Source: Nephrocerus scutellatus (Eukaryota > Arthropoda > Insecta > Diptera > Pipunculidae). Taken from it: DNA of 64,000 nt. Location of the stretch: the NCBI GenBank assembly GCA_947095585.1, contig OX352764.1, positions 73,945,816 to 74,009,815 of the forward strand, given 5' to 3'. Shown here one piece after another: positions 31,802 through 43,984 of this stretch. Position 1 is the stretch's first letter; each line of letters begins with the position of its first letter. The notes beneath the pieces were generated by a model. That model saw nothing but the letters and a program-made list of their open reading frames with translations. It made no database searches and was not told the DNA's origin. The position numbers were made by a program, and so were the translations under genes.

Positions 31802-32769
31802 CTTAAATACCCATTAATATAAACAGAAAACAACATGGAATACAGAGAAATTGTTGTTTTGTAATAAAACCAGAGTCCAGCGGCTTCCATGTACGCCACT
31901 GTCAATGAATTTATCAAACCAAAGCCCGACAATTTGTTCTCTACGTTGGCGGATCAGATTTCAAAAGTGTTTTTGCTTCTAAGTTTAGCTAAAAAAAAAA
32001 CGTTCCGACGGAATCTATGTTGACTCCAACACAATACAACAATAAACTGTGAATTGGCGTAATTTATTTAACTGGCAAAGCTGAGAAATCTATTACACGA
32101 AGTATTTTTCTAAATTTTTCTTCGGCCGTTGCATAGTATACAGTTTTTCATTGTTCTATTGCATCAAATTTATAATTTACCCTTATGTCAGTCAGAGAAA
32201 GTGGTTTTGTTTTGATAGACGGGTGGGCTCTTGGAAACAGCTTCACTGTGTCCACAACAAAGCAACTGTGAATTTTTACTGTATAGTTTATTATTTAAAT
32301 GATGTATGATGATATATGACGTCGTACAATTTACAGATGTATTTACAACTAAAACTTTTAAAATAAATCAAGGTTATTTGCTAAAGGAAAAAAAGTTGCC
32401 AAAAGAAACGGAAAAAGTAGCAAGGTAGCTTGTAACTTCTAAATTGTATATGTCCATTTTTAACATACTAGTAGTACTGTGGTTTTTTTTATTTTATCTC
32501 AGGATTTGGTTGTCTGCAACAACAAATAAACACATCGTACGCGAAGTAAAAAGTCGTAGAGAATTTAAAAAAGCGATGCACATTCATGGCTAATGTAAAT
32601 TATGCTGTCAAGTTGGGCCTACAGTATAGTTTTTAAAATTTTATGAGCTGCACGCTTAGTGCTCACGAACTGGTTATTGATGAATATCTATAGAGGGTTT
32701 TGGCCAAAATCCTCTCTACAGAAAGCCCAATTGTTTTGCTAATTTACAGATAGATCCATACTTAAAAAC
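31802..32769. other. No gene recognised; MITE ends head to head near 32686-32735
   Basis: CTATAGAGGGTTTTGG is followed at once by CCAAAATCCTCTCTACAGAA, which puts the two ends of the 398-662 family back to back. The rest is unassigned. Confidence 0.4.
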
Positions 32770-33735
32770 TAACAAAATTTCAATTGTAAAAATTCAATTT
32801 TCAAAAACTGTTCTCCCCGGAGTACACATGTGTAAAAAAAATTTGTATGGGAAAAAAATTCAAATCAAAAACTCAAAAATTTTTACAAAAAGTTCGGACT
32901 ATCGGAGATACACATATGTTTAAAATTTGAAGTAAATCGGGCTAATTTAAAAAAAAAATGGCACCGCCCCCGGGCCTCAGGGCCCATTCGCTATAAAAAA
33001 TTTACAAAAACTTCTGTGCATCGGGATAAACAAGCCCGTATACAGGCTCATATTCGCTCAAAAAATGTCCAAAAAGTTCTGTCCATCGGAGATACACATG
33101 TGTATAAAATTTTACCAAAGTCGGGTTAATTTTTATTTTAAATTTGTAAAAGTGTTGTCCATCGGAGATACACACGTGTATAAAATATGAAGAAAGTTGG
33201 GTTAATTTTTTTAAAAAATTTGTATGGTGCCACACGACTCCGGGGCTCGGGGTTTCCGAAATATTTACAAAAATTTTGTTAATTTTTGAAGAAAGTCGGG
33301 TTAATTTTTTTAAAAAATTTGTATGGGGTCCACGAGTCCGGGGTCCGGGGTCTCCAAAAATTTCACAAAAAGTGTTGTCCATCAGAGATAATTTTTAAAA
33401 AAATTGTTGGGGCCCATGACCCTGGGGTCTCCAAAAAATTTTCAAAAAGTATTGCCCATCACACACGTATATAAAATTTGAAGAAAAATAAAATTTGTAA
33501 AACATTTGTTGGGGCCCCATGAGTAAAATTTTGTAAAATATTTGTGGCTCCCATACAAATATTTTATAAAAATTTACCCGATTTTTTTAAAATTTTATAC
33601 AAATGTGTATCTCCGCTGGAAACACTTTTTGTAAAAATTTTGGAGAGATCGGGCCCCTGGGTGGGGGGCACCCATAGAAATTTTATGAAAAAAGTTCCCG
33701 ATGAAAAATTTTAATTTTTTTGGGTTGTTTTTTTT
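32770..33735. mobile_element. Composite of Helentron-like core units, reverse then forward
   Basis: From about 32815 to 33510 there are six or more reverse-orientation core units (CATCGGAGATACACA, AATTTGTATGG, GGGGTCTCC). From about 33530 the orientation flips (CTCCCATACAAATATTTTAT, TTTACCCGAT, GTGTATCTCCG) and ends in the family 3' terminus AAATTTTAATTTTTTTGGGT. This is either two copies meeting or an inverted rearrangement. Confidence 0.6.
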
Positions 33736-33844
33736 TTGTTCATTTTTTTCGCTAAGTTGTTTCTTTTACGCTCCAATAATTCTCGGATAAGATCTTTTTA
33801 CTCTGAATAAAAAAAAATTACAGAATATTATTTGACATCTTAGT

Positions 33845-34025
33845 TGTTTGTTTCTTTAAACATTGGACGTGTCGACTTCTATCGAGCATTTAGGTGAAAA
33901 TTTAAACTTTTCTCTGATACTAAAAAAACACAGCAGATGATTTTTTATGTTCTGACAGCTCTGGAAAGAAAAAAAAATATCGGATGTTTCGGAACTCTTA
34001 TTTCTCAGATTTCTCCGACATAAAA
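33845..34025. repeat. Dispersed repeat, partner of 5930-6125
   Basis: Shares TTGTTTGTTTCTTTAAACAT, GTGTCGACTTCTATCGAGCA and ACACAGCAGAT with the first copy in the same order. Confidence 0.6.
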
Positions 34026-34027
34026 AA

Positions 34028-34458
34028 AAACAACCCATAAAAATTAAAATTTTTCTTGTAAATTCTCTAATCGGGGATACACACACACACACACTGCGTG
34101 CTCGTTTTGTGGCAAAATCATTCACAAATGACGCAGCGGCAGCGAACAGCGCTGCTCACAAAGCACAGAGCTCAGACTTTGCCGTGATCTGATGCGATAT
34201 AGCGATATTTAAAAATTGTATATTGGGGTCCCCAAGGGGCCGATCGCTCCAAATTTTTACAAAAAGTGTTTTCCATCGAAGACACACATGTGTACAAAAT
34301 TTAAAGAAAATCGGGTAAATTTTGTAAAATATTTTTATGGGAGCCCCCCGATTTAATAGAAAATGTTGTCTTGGGAGATATACATGTGTGCAAAATTTCA
34401 ATAAAATCGGGCTGTAGGAAGTGGGTTAAAAATTGATCACAAGATTTGGCCAGCCAGC

Positions 34459-34494
<36 letters not shown>

Positions 34495-34548
34495 CAGCCA
34501 GCCAGCCAGCCACGGGCAAGTGAAGTTAATATAGAGAATTTAAAAACA
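34028..34548 (-). mobile_element. Helentron-like element with short (CA)n, uninterrupted relative of the LINE target site
   Basis: Both termini are present in reverse: AACAACCCATAAAAATTAAA with TAAATTCTCTAATCGGGG at the left, and GAAGTTAATATAGAGAATTT at 34529-34548 on the right after a (CAGC)n tract (34450-34512). A (CA)10-like run sits at 34079-34095 and is followed by TGCGTGCTCGTTTTGTGGCA. The block to about 34250 matches 57240-57418 in inverted orientation. Confidence 0.75.
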
Positions 34549-34769
34549 CGGCCTTTTTTTGTCGCTTTCATTACGTTTATATGCAGGATTAAGAGGATGA
34601 GTTGAATTGTGGTGAAACTTCTACCAGAGTATTTCAGCAAATTATTGAAGTTGGGTAAACGCACTTACATGCTATTTGCGGTTATTTATATTATTTACTT
34701 TGTAACATACATATTTGAAGGTTAATATATATTGTACAGCGAAAGTAGATTTATTAACAGATTATAAAA

Positions 34770-34965
34770 TTAATAATAATAATAAGATCGGCGCGACAGA
34801 TCATTGCGGTCTAAGGCCTGGCTTTTCGCAACCATTTGTGTTGAGCATGCATATTTTTGCACACAAATGGAGGTACCCTTCAATTTAATGCCAGGTTCGA
34901 ACGGCGAATTGAGAAGCGCTCCGTGAAAGGTTATTACTCTCGGACGTTTGTCAAACTGACGTTTC
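34770..34965 (-). mobile_element. SINE body and tail, reverse orientation
   Basis: AATAATAATAATAAGATCGG and CGCGACAGATCATTGCGGTC begin the inverted tail; CGAACGGCGAATTGAGAAGC is the inverted body motif seen at 9500. The tRNA-like head is missing. Confidence 0.7.
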
Positions 34966-35159
34966 AACGGTATGCTCGGCAACGGTATTTTTGTCTACAC
35001 AGCCATGCTATTCTTAAGGGCGTGGCTCAATTCTAGCGGAATCGTGATCAATTTAAATTGCGTTCATATGCAACGTTATCTAAAAATGGTTACCCCATAC
35101 CATATGCTGAACGATACCATATTATGCTTACCCCATACAAAACCTAAAAAAATCTGTTT

Positions 35160-35575
35160 TGGAGGGGGGGATGTGAAAATCGCCATCGTTTTTTAAAAGG
35201 AAAAACTCCTATCTGAACATAAATGAATTGAGCGCAGAACACTTTACATTGCATTTACATTTACATTGATACCAATATTTTCTCCCACCCACTTTTAAGC
35301 ACGCCCCTTTTTACACTTTTATGAAAAAGTCTGTTTTTTGCTCTTTCTCCGTCGAGGGGGGTTCTATTGGCCCCATTTTTATGGAAGGTATTTTTATTAC
35401 CTTTCGTATGATACCAATTAACCCCCACTCCTCCTTATAAATAATTAGAAAAATGCATTTTTCTAAAAAAAACTCAAAACTTTGGATGCCCCTCCTACCC
35501 AAAGGGGGCGTCTCCCCCAAACAAGATGGCGATTTTCGCAATCTGCTCAATTAGGGCTTTACGGTGAGAGATGTC
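35160..35575 (+). repeat. Dispersed repeat 'GTCGAGGGGGGTT', copy C
   Basis: Contains CCACTTTTAAGCACGCCCC, TCCGTCGAGGGGGGTTCTAT, GGAAGGTATTTTTATTACCT, AGAAAAATGCATTTTTCTAA and AAAGGGGGCGTCTCCCCC in the family order. Confidence 0.65.
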
Positions 35576-35947
35576 AAGAAGGCCAAATCGAATGCCGGAC
35601 GTACCGTTGTTTAGGCAGAAAAATAAATATGTACATTTCTTTTCAATTTTGTCTTACTCAATTCATACTTATATGTATTTTAGTGTTCCCCAAATATAGA
35701 AAAAATTTGGAATATCCCTAAAAGCCTAAAAAGCAATTTCTTTTAATTAGCTCATGCTTAAAGGGATTTGCACTTTTATAATGCCTAGGCATAGCGTGGG
35801 CTTGGAAATATTTGTATTAAAGAAGGAGAGTGTTGTGGTGGGTAGAGTTAAGTTGGTGGAGTTGCGCCGGGAATCAAGGCAATCAACCCTAGTGCCCTAC
35901 GAGTAGGAGCCAATGGCTTTAAACACTTCACCTCCGACACTAACAAT

Positions 35948-37537
35948 GGTAAATTACTAAGAGCGTGGCTACACAAGCATGGGAATGAAAGTCATGTCCA
36001 GCGAAACAGGTAGGTTTTTAGTGAGTGGCATGCGTCATAGACGATCTCAGAAATGACCCATGGCACTGAGCAGCTCACAAAATGTCAGATTTCTAGGTTG
36101 CGTGAAAGATAGTAAAAATAAAAAACAGGTGTTATGTCAAGTTAAAAAAAGTTTTTAAAAATAGTAAACTGTGTATACGTACGTCTCGGCGTGCACAATA
36201 ATAAACAGAGAGTACATAGTGAAATTTTGCTGGTTGAATTAAAATAAAAATCCAAGTAAATTTTGGACTTATACTACTCGCTCGGCTTGAATAAAAAAAC
36301 ATAGCAATTAGTAATGACCTGAGTTAAGCAGTTAAAAACGTAATAAGATACGTCAAAAACTACGTAGTCATTTTTTAAATTATCTATTTACCTTTGATTG
36401 ACTATGTTGTAGAAAAGAAAAAAACAATCAAACTATAAAACCCATAATACACATGTGTGCCAAGTTTTATTCAAATCAGGCCTCTCAACAAGCAAGCAAC
36501 AAGCTAACTTGCTGGGCAGATCGCTGTGGTTTAGGGGTAAATCCTCACAAACTGAGCTTGTCCTATTCACCGGGAAATATAAAGTTTCACTTATTAACCC
36601 TCCATCTATAAAATGTATAAGCTTAACATTTTCTGATAGAGCCAAATATTTGGGTCTTACTTTGGACAGGGAGCTGAGCTGGAAACCTTACATACAAGAA
36701 AGAGTTCGTAAAGCCACAGTGGCACTCTTCTCATGCAAAAAAGGCATTGGTAGCCATTGGGGTCGTCAACCACATATAACCGATTGGCTATATACAGCGG
36801 TAGTAAGACCTACTATACGGTGTGACTGTATGGTGGACTGCCTTAAATAAAAAAGTTAATCTTGACACAGTAAACAAAGTCCAAAGATCAGCTAGTCTAT
36901 GTATGAGCGGAGCACTACGTACAACCCCCTCCGCCGCAATGGACAGCAAACAAGTAGCTGCTAGTTCGGCTATTTGCTAAATCTCCCAGTGGACTAGAAA
37001 TAAAATCGGTCACTCCTCTATTCTGAATTTAGTCAGGATCCCAGACAGCCTAGACTAAAACATTCCGCAACTCCATTTCAACAAAAACTTCCAGGTCACC
37101 TTACCCTCCAGATCATTCTGGAACGAAGACGCCTACCTGGAAGATGAACACATTCATTTTTTCACAGGCGGACCAAAAACTGATGACGGAGTCGGCGGAG
37201 GTTTTTTCTCACAGTTTTCCAGGCTGAAATTATGGCAATCAGTGGAGCCTTGTCTTGGCTGAAGAGAAACGTCATATCCGCTAAGGATATCCGTATATTC
37301 TCGGATATCCAAGCTGCACTGAAATCCCTGAAATCAGTCTTCACAAGTTAAATTATAGCCCTTAACTGCCGTTAAGGCCGCACCTGCGTTCAAAATTTGA
37401 AGAAAATCGGTCTTTGGGAAGTGTGTTAACACCAAATGAACGACATGCTATCATTCTCTTTCCAAATATCTAAAAACCTACCTGTTTCACTGTATATGAC
37501 TTTCATTCCCATGATCGTGTAGCCACGTTCTAATAAT
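35948..37537. repeat. Inverted repeat pair (~70 bp arms) around a LINE relic
   Basis: GTGGCTACACAAGCATGGGA, GAATGAAAGTCATGTCCAGC and AACAGGTAGGTTTTTAG at 35961-36020 reappear inverted at 37465-37537. The 1.4 kb between the arms holds a satellite-like unit and the LINE relic. The arms may be the ends of a composite element or two copies of one repeat. Confidence 0.55.
36430..37350 (+). pseudogene. Decayed LINE with RT C-terminus and RNase H region (I/LOA-like)
   Basis: 36630-36840 reads FSDRAKYLGLTLDRELSWKP followed by ERVRKATVALFSCKKGIG, GRQPHITDWLYTAVVRPT, the region after the catalytic palm in elements that also carry RNase H. From 37150 IHFFTGGPKTDDGVGGG and, one frame over, VFQAEIMAISGALSWLKRN followed by IRIFSDIQAALKSLKS form an RNase H domain. 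Its first motif is TGGP where TDGS is expected, so a catalytic aspartate is lost. It is broken by stops and frameshifts. Confidence 0.75.
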
Positions 37538-40500
37538 TTATAAACTTCAATTATTATGGCGGTTTTATGGTATAAGTCACATTGCAAATTTACCATAAGG
37601 TGTCAACGCGTTTTCTTTCATTTTAATCAGTTTCATTTAGTGGCTCATATTTCCCTTCTTTCCAATATCCAGAAAATGTTCTTCCAGTCATTTATTTTTC
37701 TTAAGTTCATTTTATTAATTACAAGCTGTACATATTGAGTTTCACTTTTTATATAGATTTATCGTTTACCGAAACCAGTAAGGAAACGCTTATTAATAAA
37801 AATTGTTTTCTAATTTAAAACGTTCAGAATAAAGTTAATTGAAATAAATTTGAAAATGAAAGGACCAGCTAAATAATATAATGTGACGTTTATAGACTAC
37901 ATTGACGTCACTTTAACTACATGACAAAATAAACAACACTAACTATGTAGGCAATGCTGTTAATGCAGTTTTTCTCGTAGTTTAACAACTTTGGTAATCA
38001 CAAACGATAGCAGGATTCACATAATTTCATTAAGTCGCTTAGTCAATAATTTTTATGTCATTATCACAAAGAAAGACAGTATTAATGACCATGTAATGTG
38101 CACTATTCATAAAAACCGCGACCGCGACGTACAACACATACGACCAAACATTTGAATAAACTGTCATTGTCCAAAAGACACTTTTTAATCGAATTCGCCG
38201 TAACTCTCTCTTGTTCACTTGTTCTTGCTGAGTGTTTATTGCACATTGGATATGGTTTCGGTTTGCGTTTTTAATTTTCATGGTGCTTGAGTTCGTCGGA
38301 TAATTTTTCCCATCATAGTGGCATTCTAGTAAAAATATTTAAGATGGTCGGGTGTTTCGTGGCTTCCGCGGTATATTCATTCCATATTTTTGTTAATCTG
38401 TTTTCTTTATAATTCAACTTGAAAAAAGGTTTTAACGCGTATTTCCTTTTACGAGTATTAATACAATTTTATCAATAACCAAATTGTAATCATGCAATAA
38501 ATAAAATTCGTCGTCTTATTTTTCGGTTTAGTATTCCATTCCAATTGAAAATCTATAACATATTCGGGTATCGGGTCAGTTTGCTCATCTCGGTTACATT
38601 GATTTTTGTCCTCATCTCTCGCATCAATCCAGTCGGCAGCAGCGAATTCTGTGTTTCTCCACCCTTGTTGGGGAATATCCGTATCAATTTGGATCTTCGA
38701 TGTGTTTTCAGTTCTGTCATTTCTTTATCACACTCAACAAATCGTCTTGAGCTGCTTTTGCGTTTTGATTCAGTCGACGTTTTGTTGTCGTTTCTAGTTT
38801 CGAGTTGGTAAATGACGTTTATTCATTTGTGTTTTTTTTTTTGACAGAACAAAACGCACTTTGTGTGTTCCTCATCGTCAATCTGAATGATAAAAAAATT
38901 GAAGCAAGCTATATTGGAATAATTAAAAATAATTGCGTTCTTACTAAATAAAAATATTCTTCTATTGTAAGAACCGTTTTAAATCCTTCAGTCTGCTTGT
39001 TGGTTGGAAAAAATTAAAATCAGAAATATTGGTGTTTATTTTCGCTTAACAGTCACAGTTTTAATCACAAAGGAGTTTTTTGAATACTTTTTGGATATAT
39101 AATTATTATTACTATTACTGGATTTGGATAACTACCAAACGTGATAATCATGGGTATGTTGTTAAAATAAATAAGCTATTTAGAGTATATTTGTTAATTT
39201 TGAAACAAAACCGAATCAGAATTAAATTGGCGAAATTAAGATGGTAATAATAATCATTAAATCCATTTAAAACAATATTATTAAAAAATATTATGCGGTG
39301 GTTGGTCTTAGATATCTAAGTAAGCACTAAATTATGTATAATTGACATCCCTTTTAAAATTTTTAATTGTGGTTTTGATTGCAAGAACGCTTTAATGATT
39401 AACATTAAAAATATCGTATATTTTTTGCAAAATATGTATCTTGCTTTAAGATAAATTCGCCGATTGAGAGCTCTGGAAATAAAAGGAAACTTACTTACCA
39501 ATTTATAACAAACTACCATTGAAGGGTGGAGACACATTCTGAAGGTAGTTTTAATGTTTTGTTGCAAGTTGCAACTATTCTACACAATACAGTAGTACAA
39601 AAACCATTCTATTCATTTTTACACACCAAATATGCTCTTTACAAAAAGTGCAGTCAAATTTTTAAATTTGTGTCGAGTTTCTTCAATATGGAACATTTCT
39701 TGTACAGAAAGAAATCCAAAAATTGCTCTCTTTGCCTTCAATATATTCCCCTTTTGATTAATCGGCGAATTCATATAAAAGACTTTTTTTTATGTTTCTG
39801 TTTCTGTTTTTTATCCTTTTTCTGGATTCTTCCTGCCCTGCTGCGCCTATTCAGATTCATTTCTACCATCTACTACGATTCCTTTTCGCTTGGTGCTACA
39901 AATACTTTTTATCCCTTGTTTCATCGAGAAAAAAGTACTCCCTTGGAGGTGAACTTTTTTCTTATCTTTACTCGAAACATACATAAATACACGCATACAC
40001 ACGATAAACTGCCCGAACTCACAATATATAATATGTATCAATCAAACACACATTATGGTAATGTGTGTCCGCAGAATGTTTGTTGTATACATAGGTTAAA
40101 TTACGAATGGCAAACATTGAACCATGGTGCTATCAGGTGACGTTGGTCAAGTTCGTCTATAGTTTATACAAATAAGGAAGCTTCATTGCGCGTTCTCCTA
40201 TCTTTAGTCACACATAGTTCGTATACCTAAAAGTTCGACGAATGAAAATTGGTGAATGCTTGTTGTATAATGAAAATGGTTAGAGTTTATAGAGGAGACC
40301 GTTGCATTACAAATTTCCCAAACCATTGTACACATTGATGTTGACGTTAGCACACACGCTGAATCCTATTTTTAAACTATTAAAGGTCAAAGAAAGCAGA
40401 ACTTAAAAATTTCAGTTTACAAAACAATGTTGTGCAATCGCTTATTTTATATGCCGAGGAATTGGTAATCCGAATTGAAATTCTAATAAAATAACTTTTG

Positions 40501-40540
40501 AATTCCACGATCGATGTATTTAAAAAGGTTGTTTGAAAAG
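37538..40540. other. 3 kb with no assigned feature
   Basis: This is the longest stretch free of recognised repeats. An ATGG/GTATGTTG at about 39151 after a plausible leader could be a start codon immediately followed by a donor, a layout common in flies, and a minus-strand GTAAGTAAG donor-like sequence lies near 39495. I found no exon with recognisable protein content, so neither is called. Confidence 0.3.
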
Positions 40541-40798
40541 CTTTCCGTGACAAGTTATTACTCTCGGACGTTTGTCAGACTTTCGCGAGAGGTGGGACAC
40601 CGTGAAAAATACTTTTGGTGTTACTGGGATTCGAACAAAGAACCTCCTGATCAGAAGACATGCCCGTATCCACTGAGCCACTATTTGTGTGCAAAAATAT
40701 ACATGCTCAACACAAATTGTTGCGAGAAGCTAGGGCTTGGACCGCAATGGTCTGTCGCGCCGAATATTATTATTATTATTATTATTATTTATTATGCT
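40541..40798 (+). mobile_element. SINE with inverted head
   Basis: The 3' body and tail are in plus orientation (TGTGTGCAAAAATATACATG, GGTCTGTCGCGCCGAATATT, then (ATT)8). The tRNA-like head and its neighbour (CTTTCCGTGACAAGTTATTA to ATCCACTGAGCCAC) are in minus orientation, opposite to the arrangement at 9352. The CTCAATTCGCC segment between them is missing. Confidence 0.7.
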
Positions 40799-41544
40799 TG
40801 GAATAACTAAAATAAATCGATAGAAAGAAACGTATTTTAAACAAACAAAGAAAAAGAAAAAAGTTAATAACATATTTTAATTAAACATTTCGTGTCTGTT
40901 TCAATTTCTATGCTACCATCTGAAGAGCTTGATGATATTGAATCATCCGATTAACTCAAGCTGCTGGAATAGTAAATATTTTCAGCGATGCTCTACAAAT
41001 AAAAATCATTTCATATATTTTTTTGTTTTTTTTACTAAAACAAGAAACACCAAAACATATTGAATAAAAATTTTAACGTTTATCTGAACTAAAACGATTT
41101 CTTCTGAATCATTACCGTAATAATGATTACTATAGGCCCATTTATGGTCATAATTCGACTGTAATTCATTAAATATTTTAAGTTTGAACGTTATTGAGGT
41201 TCTTTTGTCAAACCTCTATAATCTTGTTTGCCTTAAATTCCCTGCATGAAATATGAAAAAAAATTTAAATTATTCCATATAAACTTTAACTATGCCAAAT
41301 CTCGCACTCATCCGTGCGCGTAATATGCTTCAAAATGGGTGCAAAGTTTTCTCTTCACGTATTAATATATAAAAAAAAGTGTCCGTTATAAATTGAAATT
41401 ATACAGCCCGGTTACAGCAAGTTACCCTTCCGGAAACTCATACATATGTAGATTTTTGTATTGCAGATGCGCGACTGCACGGTCCACGATAATAAGATCC
41501 CGCCAGTGCCGTGTATGATAGTGATCACAACACGATATTAATAG
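40799..41544. other. No gene or known repeat recognised
   Basis: AT-rich sequence with no exon, RNA gene or repeat-family support. Confidence 0.35.
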
Positions 41545-43620
41545 TAGTCTCTCTTGGGAAATGTGAAAACCCTACTGGACCAACAATTTCGGAACAGTGT
41601 TAACAATTATTGGAAGCTCCGAGCAGAAAATATTATAAAGTCTGACTCAATGAACATTTTTCCGAAAATAAATCGAATTTATAAGCCTCGTAATATTATT
41701 ACTGCAACGGAATTGAAGATACCATTTTGAATTGATAGTAGAACGAAGCCAATCGTCAACAAGTTCTTCATTGTTGACGAAGGTGTCAAGAAACTTAATC
41801 TATTGGATCGCATTTTGAAAGGGTGCACCAAATGGGAGACCTCCCAAGTAGTTCTGGGGATATGGTGAACAAGGAATTTCACGGATTTCATAATCTTCTG
41901 TCGAGTTTTAACTCGACAGCCCTGAAAATCAAAAGCAAAAGTTTTACGGAGTGCTATCTGAACCGTTAAATTCGTACGTTGCAGAGGCACAAGAGGGTCA
42001 CTCAGATAAACATAATGCGACGGCAACTCTGTGGTGTTGTGGGCAACAGGGATCTAATAAGACTCAAGTCTCTCTTGGGAAATGTGAAAACCCTACTGGA
42101 CCAACAATTTCGGAACAGTGTTAACAATTATTGGAAGCTCCGTGCAGAAAATATTATAAAGTCTGACTCAATGAACATTTATCCGAAAATAAATCGAATT
42201 TATAAGCCTCGTAATATTATTACTGCAACGGAATTGAAGATACCATTTTGATTTCATAGTAGAACGAAACCAATCGTCAACAAGTTCTTCATTGTTGACG
42301 AGGGTGTCAAGAAACTTAATCTTATTGGATCGCATTTTGAAAGGGTGCACCAAATGGGAGACCTCCCAAGTAGTTCTGGGGATATGGTGAACAAGGAATT
42401 TCACGGATTTCATAATCTTCACAATTACTGCACAATTCACAGATGACATGAAAGCGGACGAACTAACGCAAGATCAAACAAACAACTACTTCTCGACGAT
42501 GACTAAACTCACTGACATTTTCAGAAAACTGAACAGCAAGCCATCGACTGGTTTAGATAACATTCCCAATATCGTGTTAAAACACCTTCCGGTCGATATC
42601 ATACGGATATACTGCGTAATTTTTAATAACTCCAGAGTCAAGGAAATTCAAAGAAATTTGCAAACCAAATTTGATGAATTTCGGGCATACTGCGAAACGT
42701 CGAAGCTTAAGATTAGCTATTCAAAATACGAAGTTAAACAGTTTCGCATCCCATCAAGACGCAAGATCTATTTGACGCAATTAGAAAAACTTGCAGATAA
42801 CTAGTGCAAATGGCTTTCAAATTCAAACAAAGACGGTAGTGCGGTATTTATGTGTTTACTTGGATACATTCTTGTATTGCAGTGAACACGTAAATACCGC
42901 TTTGAAAAACTGAAGAGCTGCTTTTATGGGTCTGAAAAATTTATTTTATTCACGCCAACTGAGATGGGAGGTGAAGGTTCTTTGTTACCAGTCGTTCGTA
43001 AGACCAATTCTAACGTATGCGTGTCCAATATGGTGGAACATCAGTCCCTTGTGCATTTCCACGTCCTCGAGAGGAAATGAATGCTTAAGACCGTGCATGA
43101 ACATGTATAGGAGCAAACCTTCCGAGTGCAGGCATTATATATCGAGTAAAAAACTTTTGGATGCTTCAGGAGTGTCAAGAATCGATAATGTTATTTTAGA
43201 TCTAACTAGGAACCATTTTGCTCGGTCAGCCTCTGTGACAAATGGCTAAATTTCGGGAGCTTTTTATCCTAATTCGAGATAGCACTGGAGAATGGATTGA
43301 TGCCACATGAGGCATTCTTGTATCTGGATGAACTGGACTATTTATCGGACTCGTGCAACGTGCCCGTGATCTACCATGTTGCTAGAAGGGCAACTGATAA
43401 ACGCATCCGACATATTTCAATGGCTTTGGGTAATCGGGATGCAGATACTGGTGGCTCGACTGGGGTGTGGCCGAAATTAAATCCTAAAACAAAAACAAAA
43501 AACAAGCGAAGGAAGCCTCGTGTGCGCTCTGTATGGTGGATGTCGCAGGGTTGCCTTTGTGACAGCTCGGCTGGGCCTGCTGTGCCGGGCGCACGAAGAA
43601 TTGCTTTTAGAAAATCGTAA
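41545..43620 (+). pseudogene. Decayed non-LTR retrotransposon with a tandemly duplicated segment
   Basis: The pre-RT region (LRLKSLLGNVKTLLDQQFRN, NNYWKLRAENIIKSD, then IYKPRN) occurs twice, at about 41548-41900 and 42067-42420, 520 bp apart. Downstream: FRKLNSKPSTGLDNIPNIVL of the RT entry motif, then an internal deletion that removes the catalytic palm and joins directly to VKEIQRNLQTKFDEF. From 42926 comes GLKNLFYSRQLRWEVKVLCY and RPILTYACPIWWNISP. The C-terminus includes HEAFLYLDELDYLSDSCNVP and VIYHVARRATDKRI. The product resembles jockey/I-group elements of flies. It cannot be functional. Confidence 0.75.
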
Positions 43621-43984
43621 TTTTTAGTTAACTAGTTTTAAGTAGTATTAAGTTATAAAAAAGAATATATTGAAATTAAGTTTTTTCATCCATTTTTCCT
43701 TTAAAATAAAAATAAGAACCTACAAGATAAAAAAAATAAATACATTGATATAAAATATAAATAAAATAATGAATATAAGCGGTCCTTAGCTATTAGGGCA
43801 TTTATGTAATAAGTAAAGCTCGTAGGTTGGTTTATTTTCTTATTAATCATAAATTTATATTCTTAATTTGGATTAAATAAATGATTAAAAAAATAAATAA
43901 GCAAAGAGTGGGCAATTTTAAATTTTGTTTTTAGAAAAGATATAAAATTAATATTTTTTGGTATTTTTTTTATTGCGAAGGTTG

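Noticed and set aside
39526..40140. 204-codon open frame
   Set aside because: It begins with GTG, has AT-rich composition and many Phe/Leu/Ser codons typical of chance frames, and contains no family motif.
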